Below, piece by piece: positions 43,498 to 53,595 of a DNA stretch of 64,000 nt. Numbering within the stretch: the first letter of the stretch is position 1; each line of letters begins with the position of its first letter. The translations under genes were made by a program, and so were the position numbers. This DNA comes from Lachnospiraceae bacterium. GTDB lineage: Bacteria > Bacillota > Clostridia > Lachnospirales > Lachnospiraceae. The notes below the pieces were generated by a model, which saw nothing but the letters and a program-made list of their open reading frames with translations, did no database searches and had not been told where the DNA came from. The DNA is taken from NCBI GenBank assembly GCA_910575155.1, contig CAJTDX010000005.1:62001-126000 (forward strand), in the 5' to 3' direction.

Positions 43498-45081
43498 ATG
43501 GAAAAGATGAAATTAAATAATGAAAATATTGCGCAGGCAAGCAGCCTGGCAGAAAAGACGTTTGGAGAATGGGGCGTTGATACCAGAACTATTATCCAAA
43601 TCCGGCTTGCAGTGGAGGAAACGCTGTTAAAGTACCAGGAGGCTTTCGGTGTGGAGGCAGTATTTTCACAAAAATATATCAAACGTCTTAATCGGATCCG
43701 TCTGGAACTTTTCCTGCCAGGGGAAAGGGTTGATCCCTTTGATACAGGGCAAGAAGAACAGAGCCAGGTACTGCAGGTACTGCTTGCCAATATGGGGGTT
43801 GCACCAGCGTGGCAGTACAAAAATGGAGAGAATCTTATTTTATTTACTCCCAAAAAGAAGAAACGTTCCCAGATGGCATCACTGGCGCTGTCCGTAATAC
43901 TGGCTTTTTTGTGCGGCGGTGCGTGCAGTTTCCTGCCGGAGAGTGTCAGGACTTTTCTTGCAAATGAGATTATCGGCCCGGTATTTAACCGTTTTATGGG
44001 ACTTTTATCAGCCATTGCAGGCCCTATGGTGTTTCTTTCAATTATATGGGGAATATACAGCATTGGGGATATGGCGGTTATGGGAAGAATCGGAAAGAGG
44101 ATGGTTGGACGCTTTATGCTGATGACGATTCTTCTGACGCTGCCCGTATGTGTGGCGGCCATGCCGTTTTTTTCCCTTAAAACCGGAGACGGGGGGAAGT
44201 TTAATTTTTCTGAATTGTTTCAGATGGTTCTGGATATTGTACCAGGCAACTTTTTTACGCCCTTTACAGAAGGGAATCCTATGCAGATTATTTTTGTGGC
44301 AGTTTTAATCGGAATCTCAATGCTGATTCTGGGAAACAAAGCTACGATTGCCGCGGCCTTTGTGGAACAGTCCAATTATATTATACAGCTTATTATGGAA
44401 GCGGTCAGTTCTTTTGTTCCCGTGTTTGTGTTCGGCAGTATTTTAAGTATGATACTGGGCAACGACTTTTCGGTATTTCTTCCTGCATATAAGGTGGTTC
44501 TGGTAATGCTTATGGGAGATGCTGTTCTTCTGGCAGTGTATCTTGTGCTGGTATGCACAAGGAGGAAGGTGCAGCTTAGGGTATTGCTGAAAAAGATGAC
44601 GCCCACTTTTCTGATTGCATTAACCACGGCATCTTCTTCTGCCGCATTTGGGGTAAATATGGAGTGTTGTGAAAAAGACCTTGGGATTGACAAAAGGATC
44701 GTTAATTTTGGTATCCCTTTAGGACAGGTGATCTTTATGCCGGGGGTTTCCGTTATGTTTCTGGCGGTGGGATTTTGTATGGCGGAAATCTATGGCGTGA
44801 CGGTTTCTCCGGCGTGGCTGGCTACGGCAGGTCTCATTGCTGTTGTGCTTGCGGTGGCGGCGCCTCCTATTCCCGGCGGCGCGCTGACCTGTTATACGAT
44901 TTTGTTTGTCCAGCTTAAGATTCCCATGGAGGCTGTAGCGGTCACGATTGCCCTCAATGTAATACTGGAATTTATTACTACAGCGGTGAACTTGTTCTGT
45001 CTGCAGGCGGAACTTGTGGAACTGGCTGCCGGTCTTGATATGCTGGATGTGAGAAAACTGAGAGAGAAGAAAAATGTATGA
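43498..45081 (+). CDS. DAACS-fold transporter with N-terminal GHKL/RsbW-like domain (paralog 1)
   Basis: A 527-residue membrane protein. Residues 1-115 resemble the GHKL/RsbW-like tail of the ATPase next door: IRLAVEETLLKYQEAFG, then LPGERVDPF, then a MGV-PAWQYKNGENLILF end. The rest (125-500) is a dicarboxylate/amino acid:cation symporter fold, with GLLSAIAGPMVFLSIIWGI, DIVPGNFFTPFTEGNPMQIIF (in parts), HP1 TASSSAAFGVN, TM7 IPLGQVIFMPG and HP2 PPIPGGALTCYTILF. The NMDGT sodium motif of typical members is replaced by FMPGV, and TM8 lacks the usual Asp/Arg residues. It is therefore an unusual transporter, perhaps with another coupling ion or a sensor role. Confidence 0.85.
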   Translation: MEKMKLNNENIAQASSLAEKTFGEWGVDTRTIIQIRLAVEETLLKYQEAFGVEAVFSQKYIKRLNRIRLELFLPGERVDPFDTGQEEQSQVLQVLLANMGVAPAWQYKNGENLILFTPKKKKRSQMASLALSVILAFLCGGACSFLPESVRTFLANEIIGPVFNRFMGLLSAIAGPMVFLSIIWGIYSIGDMAVMGRIGKRMVGRFMLMTILLTLPVCVAAMPFFSLKTGDGGKFNFSELFQMVLDIVPGNFFTPFTEGNPMQIIFVAVLIGISMLILGNKATIAAAFVEQSNYIIQLIMEAVSSFVPVFVFGSILSMILGNDFSVFLPAYKVVLVMLMGDAVLLAVYLVLVCTRRKVQLRVLLKKMTPTFLIALTTASSSAAFGVNMECCEKDLGIDKRIVNFGIPLGQVIFMPGVSVMFLAVGFCMAEIYGVTVSPAWLATAGLIAVVLAVAAPPIPGGALTCYTILFVQLKIPMEAVAVTIALNVILEFITTAVNLFCLQAELVELAAGLDMLDVRKLREKKNV

Positions 45082-45130
45082 AATAGCTGAAAGAACCTGA
45101 ACTGTCGGCAGAAAAAAGGGAGGAAGAAAA

Positions 45131-45595
45131 ATGGAAAATGCATCAGTGCTGAAATTTCATGCGGACGATATTATTTTGAAAGAAGGCGGAACTTATGAGG
45201 AAATGTATAAAATTATATCCGGTTCTGTAGCAGTTTATATCCGGTATGGGGAAAAGGAGGAACACTTGATTGGGATTTATTCCAAGTCCAAGTGTTTCGG
45301 CGAAACTAATGTGCTTTCCAGCCATCCAAGTATTTATACGGTTGTTGCCTATGGGGATGTGTTTCTGATGCGCATTACAAAGGATTCTCTGGAAGAATTT
45401 ATCAGGAGAAATCCCAGAAATGCAATTGATATCATGCAGAATATGGTACATACCAATATGCTGATGCAGAAAAATATTGATCTGCTGCTGGACGATATTT
45501 ATGAAAAACAGGATATCAATAAGAGAAGAACAGAAGAAATAAAAGACAAGATTAAACAGTACCGCATGAACGGATTTAATCTTTTAGGAGTTTAA
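45131..45595 (+). CDS. Cyclic-nucleotide-binding-domain protein without DNA-binding domain
   Basis: A 154-residue protein. Residues about 5-115 form a cNMP-binding/Crp-like beta-roll (VLKFHADDIILKEGG, MYKIISGSVAVYI, phosphate-cassette-like CFGETNVLSSHPSIYTVVA). Unlike Crp/Fnr regulators it has no helix-turn-helix; it ends in a charged helix (about 115-150) that may be a coiled coil. The Arg that binds cyclic phosphate in Crp is not evident (Ser/Ile at that place). It sits between the two DAACS paralogs, 1 base before the second, so it probably acts on them or on their switch domains (inference). Confidence 0.8.
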   Translation: MENASVLKFHADDIILKEGGTYEEMYKIISGSVAVYIRYGEKEEHLIGIYSKSKCFGETNVLSSHPSIYTVVAYGDVFLMRITKDSLEEFIRRNPRNAIDIMQNMVHTNMLMQKNIDLLLDDIYEKQDINKRRTEEIKDKIKQYRMNGFNLLGV

Positions 45596-45596
45596 A

Positions 45597-47174
45597 ATGC
45601 AGGATTACACCCTGAAAAATCATGATATAGATGCGGCGTGTCATGAAGTCGAGACATTTTGTGAACGCGCCAACGGGGAAAAAAGGGACATTCTCCGCAC
45701 ACGACTGGCTGTGGAAGAGATCCTGCTGAACTATCAGGAAGCTTTGGGCACAAAGGGAACTTTTCAATTTCAGTGCAGAAAGCGGATAAACCGTCTGTAT
45801 GTCAGTTTTTCTGTTCCAGGAGAAAGAAACGATGTGGTTCATACGGACGGCGGCGAAGAAAGCGCTATCCTGAAAGGCATCCTTTCAGGTATGGGAGAAA
45901 TTCCCACATGGCAGTTCAAAAACGGAGTCAATTACCTTACCTTTACATTAAAAAAGAAAAAATTATCTCCTGCAGTATCGCTGCTGGCAGCAGTGGCGCT
46001 GGCTCTTTTTTGCGGTATGGTAAGCAGTTTTCTGCCGGAAAAAACGGTTCATTTTCTTTCAGAGGAAATGATTACGCCTGTTTTTGACGCATTTATGGGG
46101 CTGTTGAGCGCTGTTGCAGGTCCCCTGATCTTTTTGTCGGTGGCAGGCGGTATTTCTAATATCGGGGATATTGCAACGCTGGGAAAAGTCGGAAAGCGGA
46201 TGATCGGCAGGTTTTTATGGATGACGCTGATTTTTACGACAGTATTCGGCATTGCCATCCTGCCTTTATTTCCTCTTGCAGGCAGCGGCGGCAGTTCCTT
46301 TCAGCTTTCGGAACTTCTGGAAATGGTTCTTGGAATTGTACCGGACAATTTTTTTACTCCTTTTTTGGAGGGAAATCCTTTACAGATTATTTTTCTTGCA
46401 GCCCTTGCAGGGATGGCAATGCTGATTCTGGGGAACAGGGCCGCGATTGTTTCGCTGTTTTTAGAACAGGCAAATGCCATTATATTACTGATCATGGAAA
46501 ATATCAGCGCTTTTGTCCCCGTTTTCATTTTTGGAAGTCTTTTCAATATGATTCTTGGCAAAAACTTTTCTGTACTGCTGAAAGCCTATAAAGTGCTGCC
46601 GGTTATGCTGCTTGGAGATGTCTTTCTTATGGCGGTTTATACAGGTCTTGTGTGCATTCGTAAAAAAGTTTCTACGGCAGTCTTCCTGAAAAAAGTTTTT
46701 CCGGTTTTCCTGATCGGTCTGACAACAGCTTCTTCTGCCGCCGCATTTTTGGAGAACAGGAACGTGTGCGAGGAAAAGCTGGGGATTGATAAAAAAATTG
46801 TAAATATCGGCGTTCCTCTTGGTCAGGTGGTATTCATGCCGGGATTTTCCATTTTATATTTTGTAATGGGAATTTGCATGGCGGAGATTTATGGTGTGAA
46901 GATCTCCCCGGTATGGCTGATTACAGCGCTGATCATTGCGGTAGTACTGGCCGTGGCGACACCGCCCATTCCCGGAGGCGCTCTTGCCTGCTATACGATT
47001 CTGCTTTTACAGCTTGAAATCCCTGCCCAGGCCATTGCGATTGCAGTCGCCATAAATGTGATACTGGATTTTTTTGCTACAGCGGTAGATTTGTTCTGTC
47101 TGGAGGCAGAGTTGACAGAACTGGCGGGGGAGCTTGAGATGCTGGATGTGGAGAAAATCCGGAAAACATTTTAA
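45597..47174 (+). CDS. DAACS-fold transporter with N-terminal GHKL/RsbW-like domain (paralog 2)
   Basis: A 525-residue paralog of the protein encoded at 43498, with the same order of domains. The N-terminal switch-like domain (1-115) has LRTRLAVEEILLNYQEALG-type sequence (RLAVEEILLNYQEALG) and the MGEIPTWQFKNGVNYLTF end. The transporter part has TTASSAAAFLEN (HP1), VPLGQVVFMPGF (TM7) and TPPIPGGALACYTILL (HP2). TM8 reads NVILDFFATAVDLFCLEAEL, so one Asp is kept that is Glu in paralog 1, while the Arg is again absent. TAGGAG lies 6 bases before the ATG. It closes the operon; the two transporters may form a heteromer or differ in substrate. Confidence 0.85.
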   Translation: MQDYTLKNHDIDAACHEVETFCERANGEKRDILRTRLAVEEILLNYQEALGTKGTFQFQCRKRINRLYVSFSVPGERNDVVHTDGGEESAILKGILSGMGEIPTWQFKNGVNYLTFTLKKKKLSPAVSLLAAVALALFCGMVSSFLPEKTVHFLSEEMITPVFDAFMGLLSAVAGPLIFLSVAGGISNIGDIATLGKVGKRMIGRFLWMTLIFTTVFGIAILPLFPLAGSGGSSFQLSELLEMVLGIVPDNFFTPFLEGNPLQIIFLAALAGMAMLILGNRAAIVSLFLEQANAIILLIMENISAFVPVFIFGSLFNMILGKNFSVLLKAYKVLPVMLLGDVFLMAVYTGLVCIRKKVSTAVFLKKVFPVFLIGLTTASSAAAFLENRNVCEEKLGIDKKIVNIGVPLGQVVFMPGFSILYFVMGICMAEIYGVKISPVWLITALIIAVVLAVATPPIPGGALACYTILLLQLEIPAQAIAIAVAINVILDFFATAVDLFCLEAELTELAGELEMLDVEKIRKTF

Positions 47175-47224
47175 AATTCTTCGCATGGATGATGTGTGCA
47201 TGTGTTTCCAAAATCGCGTTTCCA

Positions 47225-47301
47225 GTCCGGAAATTCCGCGATGTGCAGAAGCTGTGGGAAGATGGAAATTCAGGCATAAAATATGAGGAAGAAGACGAGG
47301 G
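47225..47301 (+). pseudogene. Scrap of an Rpn-type nuclease gene with internal deletion
   Basis: The stretch reads KFRDVQKLWEDGNSGIKYEEEDE. Its first half matches residues around 59-65 of the nuclease encoded at 62332 (KFRDVQKLY), and its second half matches residues around 254-262 (NSGIKYDEGEE). The two are joined directly, so about 190 codons were lost from an old copy. Confidence 0.75.
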
Positions 47302-47401
47302 AATTGCTTAACTTAAAGATAACATATACGTACAGCCTGTTGATACATTGCTTGCAGATCCCCCGCAGAAACCAAACCATACAGAAAAGGAGTTTTTGCA
47401 T

Positions 47402-47651
47402 ATGAAATCACTATTTGAACAGTTAGGCGGCACATACACCAATCTTCTCACAAGCGGCAGGCTCAACGCCTATCTTGCCGATATCGACAGGCAGGCACAG
47501 AAACGCTTTGAAAGGCTTATAGAGAACATGAAACAGGCACAGGGAAACAGAACGCCTAAAGGAAAAAAATGCCTTAGAATGGACAGGGCGGGGCAATAAT
47601 ATAAGGGCGTGTGCAAGGGAGATTGTAGACGAGGAAATCATTTACGCATGA
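47402..47651 (+). pseudogene. TnpV-like transposon protein gene, internally deleted and frameshifted
   Basis: It begins MKSLFEQLGGTYTNLLTSGR, whereas the intact copy at 54795 has 38 further residues between LGGTY and TNLLTSG. A frameshift follows near 47550 (QAQGNRTPKG against QAQDITERLKE), and the original frame resumes to a TGA near 47651. The upstream sequence (47299-47401) is also shared with the leader of the intact copy (54692-54794), so the whole segment is an old partial copy of that part of the element. Confidence 0.85.
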
Positions 47652-47756
47652 AAAAAGTTGTAAATGAAACAGACAAATCGGCGTGTTAAATTAAATGGCA
47701 TAGGTGCAATGTTGTAAACGGATAGTATTGGAAAATCAGTATCTATGCAAGCAAAG

Positions 47757-47793
47757 AAAAGAGAGCGACTGCAATAGGCATCCGCTCTCTTTT
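47757..47793 (-). terminator. Terminator of the LysR gene
   Basis: AAAAGAGAGCG (47757-47767) and CGCTCTCTTTT (47783-47793) form an 11-bp perfect stem. On the minus strand it lies 18 bases after the LysR stop and ends in a T-run. Confidence 0.85.
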
Positions 47794-47810
47794 GGTACAT
47801 AAGAGAAATG

Positions 47811-48707
47811 CTATACATATTCTCTTTCTTCCCTGTCATCTAATAACTGTAAGACTAATTGCATTTGTGGGCTTATCCATTTGTTTTTATGGTAAACACA
47901 TACAGAAGTATACATTCTTTCATCCAGTTCTGTTTTTATCTGAATCAAGGAGCCATTTTTTAATTCTTCCCGAATGGCAAAGATGGGAACATAAGCGATC
48001 CCCAGATTATTCATAACGCTTCTTTTTACGGCTTCAATGCTTTGCATTTTCATATATGGGTTGAGGATAATGTCTTTGCGCTCAAGATATTCTGTTATTC
48101 CCCGCTGGTAATTGCTGTTTGGTTCATTACAAATCATGCTTAATGATTTGCGCTGGTGAGGTGAGATGAAATCAAGTTCTTTTGTATCTGCAAACGGTGC
48201 CGCCACAAGGCAAGCCCGAAAGGGGCTTAGCAGTTTATGTATAATTGTATCTGGATAATTGCCTTTATCACAGTCTATCCCAATATCTGCAATACCGTTT
48301 ATGATGGCATGGTTAATCTCATCGGAGGGCAGGGAATTAATAACAAGCTGTATGTTAGGGGCTTTATGTAAAAAGGATTGAATCAATGACTGCATATTAT
48401 AAATTAAAATGGAATCTGGAATTGCCAGACGTAAAGTGCCTGTTATTTCTGACAGGCTTTTTCCGTAATTGTTTATCTGTTCCGTAGCTTGCAGTATGGT
48501 TTCCACATAAGGGAGGATGTCTTTTCCCGCTTGTGTCAATTCCATTTTTCTGCCTATTTTTTCAAACAGTTTTATAGACAGTTCTTCTTCAAGCTGCTTC
48601 ATCTGGAAAGTTACCGTTGACTGCGTGTAGTTTAATTTATCAGCGGCATTTTGGAAACTGCCAGTTTCAAGTATTGTCTTAAGGGTTATCAGATTTTTCG
48701 TGTTCAT
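47811..48707 (-). CDS. LysR-family transcriptional regulator
   Basis: A 298-residue regulator. The N-terminal winged helix (1-60) has NLITLKTILETGSFQNAADK and LNYTQSTVTFQMKQLEEELS (each a LysR hallmark). The rest is the periplasmic-binding-like effector domain, with SEITGTLRLAIPDSI and VIHKLLSPFRACLVAA-type stretches. The start at 48707 has AGAGGT upstream; a TTG one codon earlier is also possible. It is divergent from the acyl-CoA dehydrogenase gene with a 162-base shared region, so it probably controls that gene. The effector is unknown. Confidence 0.92.
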   Translation of the reverse strand: MNTKNLITLKTILETGSFQNAADKLNYTQSTVTFQMKQLEEELSIKLFEKIGRKMELTQAGKDILPYVETILQATEQINNYGKSLSEITGTLRLAIPDSILIYNMQSLIQSFLHKAPNIQLVINSLPSDEINHAIINGIADIGIDCDKGNYPDTIIHKLLSPFRACLVAAPFADTKELDFISPHQRKSLSMICNEPNSNYQRGITEYLERKDIILNPYMKMQSIEAVKRSVMNNLGIAYVPIFAIREELKNGSLIQIKTELDERMYTSVCVYHKNKWISPQMQLVLQLLDDREEREYV

Positions 48708-48869
48708 CAACGTGACCTCTCAAAATACATTTATAAAATTGAATCCTGTTATCGAAAATATTAACTTTTTTAATGTGATTTGCAATGTTATTATAACTGA
48801 CAGACAGAAGAAAAACAAGCTGGTTGAAAGAAAAATTCAACTTATGACTACAGAAAGGAGAAGTAGATT

Positions 48870-50012
48870 ATGAATTTTAAATTTAGTGAAGAAGAAAAAA
48901 AGGTAATTGACCTTATCCATGAATTTGGAGTGAATGAGGTTGCGCCATTGGCGGCAGAGATTGATGAGCAGGAGCGTTTTCCCGAAGAAAACAGGAAAAG
49001 GTTGGCAGAACTCGGCATGATGGGGATTTGCTATCCGAAGGAATATGGCGGCTCAGGACATTCGTATCTTGCTTATATCGCAGTGATTGAGGAATTGGCA
49101 AAGCATTGTTCCACGACATCGGTTATGTTATCAGACCATCATTCTCTGGGTTCATTCCCGCTTGCGGAGTTTGGCACAGAAGAACAAAAGCAGAAATTCC
49201 TTGTGCCATTATTGAAAGGGGAAAAGCTCGGAGCCTTTGCGGTAACGGAACCCTCGGCGGGAAGTGATTTAGGAAACCAGCAGACAACGGCAAAAGATAT
49301 GGGAGATTACTGGCTGTTAAATGGCTCAAAAATATTTATCACAAATGGATTTTATGCGGACACCTATTTTGTAACTGCCATGACAGACAGGAGCCAGCGG
49401 AGCAGGGGGATTTCTGGTTTCGTTGTGGAGAAGGGAACCCCTGGCTTTACGTTTGGGACAAAGGAAAAGAAAATGGGCATCCGTGGCTCTGCCACCTATG
49501 AATTGGTTTTCCAAGATTGCAAAATTCCAAAGGAAAATTTATTAGGAGAATTGGGAAAGGGCTTTAAAATGGCTCTTATGACATTAGATGGCGGACGGAT
49601 AGGGGTTGCTGCGCAAGCGTTAGGCATTGCCCAAAGTGCCATTGACCATTGCAAGGAATATGTTACAGAGCATATGCAGGGTGAGAAAAGGATTTCCCAA
49701 TACCAGTTTACGCAATTTGAGCTTGCAGATATGCAGGCAAGGGTTGACGCAGCCCGTCTGCTTGTTTATCGTGCGGCACAGGCAAAGCAAGACCATGAGC
49801 CTTTTTCACATTTAGCCGCAATGGGGAAATTGTATGCGGCAGAAGCGGCAACAAATGTGACACGTCGTTGTGTCCAACTTGTAGGGTATGATGGATATTC
49901 AAGGGAGTTCCCGTTTGAACGCCTGATGCGTGATGCAAAAATTACCGAGATTTATGAGGGGACAAGTGAAGTGCAACGGATGGTTATCTCATCATGGATG
50001 GGAATTAAATAG
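48870..50012 (+). CDS. Acyl-CoA dehydrogenase (short-chain, butyryl-CoA dehydrogenase-like)
   Basis: A 380-residue FAD enzyme that oxidises an acyl-CoA or, in fermenters, reduces the enoyl-CoA. Motifs are GICYPKEYGGSG, AFAVTEPSAGSDLG (FAD/substrate), KIFITNG, MGIRGSATYELVF, then LDGGRIGVAAQALGIAQ, and near the end the catalytic Glu in ITEIYEGTSEVQRMVI. The C-terminal GTSEVQR is typical of the short-chain branch. No etfA/etfB, crotonase or thiolase gene is next to it, unlike the usual bcd operon. The downstream side is occupied by the mobile element. AAAGGAG lies ahead of the ATG. Confidence 0.93.
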   Translation: MNFKFSEEEKKVIDLIHEFGVNEVAPLAAEIDEQERFPEENRKRLAELGMMGICYPKEYGGSGHSYLAYIAVIEELAKHCSTTSVMLSDHHSLGSFPLAEFGTEEQKQKFLVPLLKGEKLGAFAVTEPSAGSDLGNQQTTAKDMGDYWLLNGSKIFITNGFYADTYFVTAMTDRSQRSRGISGFVVEKGTPGFTFGTKEKKMGIRGSATYELVFQDCKIPKENLLGELGKGFKMALMTLDGGRIGVAAQALGIAQSAIDHCKEYVTEHMQGEKRISQYQFTQFELADMQARVDAARLLVYRAAQAKQDHEPFSHLAAMGKLYAAEAATNVTRRCVQLVGYDGYSREFPFERLMRDAKITEIYEGTSEVQRMVISSWMGIK

Positions 50013-50188
50013 GGCTAAGAAGATGTGACAGCACAGGCAGATAAAATTCAGTCGGGTTATATGCAACTGTAAATAAAGTAAGCCCACCAAATAAAAAAAC
50101 GGTAAATTTGGATGGTGTTCCGTAAGGAAGTTACTCTAAAAATTGTAATATCTTAATATGCTGCTATGTAGACAGTGCAGCCTTGCGG

Positions 50189-51910
<1,722 letters not shown>

Positions 51911-51969
51911 TTATCATACCATATCTGGCAGAATACTTCAACGCTTTAAAGCCTTAATTCAAAGCCTGT

Positions 51970-52233
51970 TTATGCGTTTAGGAGAATACGCTTGGTCTTT
52001 TCCTCTATGCTTTCAGATGCGGAAGCGTTAAAATGGGCATTGACTGTGTAAACCGTGCCGTCTATTTCTTTCTGGAAATTAAGTGGATGGGGATATTGCG
52101 ACCTGCGAAACCATGCCAACCGTTCTTCTTTTGTCATGGATGCAAGGCAGTCCGTAATCCCATCAATCATCTGACGGATGGCAGTTTCTTCTGACAATTC
52201 TTCTTTTTCTGTGTCGCTAAAAGGCTCATTCAT
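51970..52233 (-). CDS. TnpW-like transposon protein
   Basis: An 87-residue protein of the small family found next to TnpX in Tn4451-type elements. The identifying part is the C-terminal block YTVNAHFNASASESIEEKTK and RILLNA; the N-terminus is acidic. Its first codon overlaps the relaxase stop (ATGA) and a GGAGGA site lies inside the relaxase gene end. Its function is unknown. Confidence 0.75.
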   Translation of the reverse strand: MNEPFSDTEKEELSEETAIRQMIDGITDCLASMTKEERLAWFRRSQYPHPLNFQKEIDGTVYTVNAHFNASASESIEEKTKRILLNA

Positions 52234-53594
52234 CGAAATGATTCCTCCCTCCTGCGGTCTGCCCTGCCAGCTCTGGCGTTTGTATTTGACCGCTGATTTC
52301 CAATCGTGTCGTGGATTTGGTCTAAGCAGTTGTCGATATGGGCAGAGCGTTTTTCAATCCCGTCTGCATATTTTAGACGCTTCCTAAGCTCGGTTATCTG
52401 TTCCGTCACGCCCTGTTTTTCGGCTCGGAGTGTTTCTTTTTCGGCTGGTGTGGCACGGCGTACCTTATTCCGCAAGTGCTGGCGGTAGTCGATAAGTTTA
52501 TTCATTTCGGTCTGGTTTTGCTCCCTATCGGCGTGTAAGTCGGAGAGTGTGGAGATGCCCTGCTTTGACATATATCTTACCTGTGCGGTGATTTCATCTA
52601 ACTTCCGCAATTCTTCTTTCATCAGCGGGCTTGTCGGCTTGTAGTCCGTGCCTTTGGGGAATATCCCTAACTGATAGCACCAGTAGTAATATAACGCTAA
52701 GATTCCCGTGGTTTTCTGGTGTGGTTTCCATGCGTTTTTGTACTGCTCTGGCATATGCGGGGAGTAGGAAATCCTTGCTTTGTGATTCCCAAATTTGTAT
52801 GCTCCCTTTAAACATGACTGTATGAAATCGGGAGTCAACCGCTCGTCAAGCGTGTCTAACCTTGTGAAATGCCTGTACTGCGGCAGCTTCATTTTCCAAT
52901 GGCTGCCCGAAAAATCAATCTCATATCCCTTGTCGGCAAGGTATTTCATCATGTGCTGCAAATCCCTGCTCCCATTAATTGCCTCCCTTAAATCCTCACG
53001 ATAGACGTTGTAGCGTGTCGGCTTGCCGCTCTTTTCATCCAGATAAATCGGTCTTGAGGGGGCTTTCTTCGGCTTGTCAATTACCGACAGTCCGTACTCA
53101 AGGCACAATCGGTCGGACACTTCCCTCAACCTTCTTTGTTCTGATTTTGAGTAATTGTATTTGCTCCCGTCCAGATAAGAAATGGAGTTGAAGTAGAAAT
53201 GGTTGTGCAAATGTCCTTTGTCAAGGTGGGTGGCAACGATTATCTGGTATTTGCCGCCCCACATCTCCCTTACTAATTTCAGTCCGATTTCGTGGCACTG
53301 TTCGGGCGTTACCTCGTCTGGCTTGAAACTCTGGTAACCATGCCAAGCGATATATCCACCTGTCTTTTGGTACTGTTTCTTCGTCAAAATCATCTGCTGT
53401 AATGCTGTTTCTTTCATACAGTTGACAGCGGAAACATACTCGCCCTCATTTGTTTTTAACGGATTCTTCACATAGGAGAACACGTCAAAGAAGCCCTGCA
53501 TTTCCCGATTCGGCACGGTCTTTTCTGGGTTTTCTATATAATCAATCACGTCTTTTATGCTCCCTTTGACATGCCATAGGCTCGTTACCGCCAT
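52230..53594 (-). CDS. Relaxase/mobilisation nuclease (TnpZ/MobA-like), left copy
   Basis: A 454-residue relaxase of the MobP/TnpZ type. It nicks the transfer origin so that a helper conjugation system can move the element. It begins MAVTSLWHVKGSIKDVIDYI, has the metal-binding His triad in ATHLDKGHLHNHF and a C-terminal coiled region (about 350-430). It lies 1 base after mobC and overlaps tnpW. It is about 90 percent or more identical to the right copy at 60106-61470 by eye; no disabling change is visible. Confidence 0.92.
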   Translation of the reverse strand: MAVTSLWHVKGSIKDVIDYIENPEKTVPNREMQGFFDVFSYVKNPLKTNEGEYVSAVNCMKETALQQMILTKKQYQKTGGYIAWHGYQSFKPDEVTPEQCHEIGLKLVREMWGGKYQIIVATHLDKGHLHNHFYFNSISYLDGSKYNYSKSEQRRLREVSDRLCLEYGLSVIDKPKKAPSRPIYLDEKSGKPTRYNVYREDLREAINGSRDLQHMMKYLADKGYEIDFSGSHWKMKLPQYRHFTRLDTLDERLTPDFIQSCLKGAYKFGNHKARISYSPHMPEQYKNAWKPHQKTTGILALYYYWCYQLGIFPKGTDYKPTSPLMKEELRKLDEITAQVRYMSKQGISTLSDLHADREQNQTEMNKLIDYRQHLRNKVRRATPAEKETLRAEKQGVTEQITELRKRLKYADGIEKRSAHIDNCLDQIHDTIGNQRSNTNARAGRADRRREESFR

Positions 53595-53595
53595 A

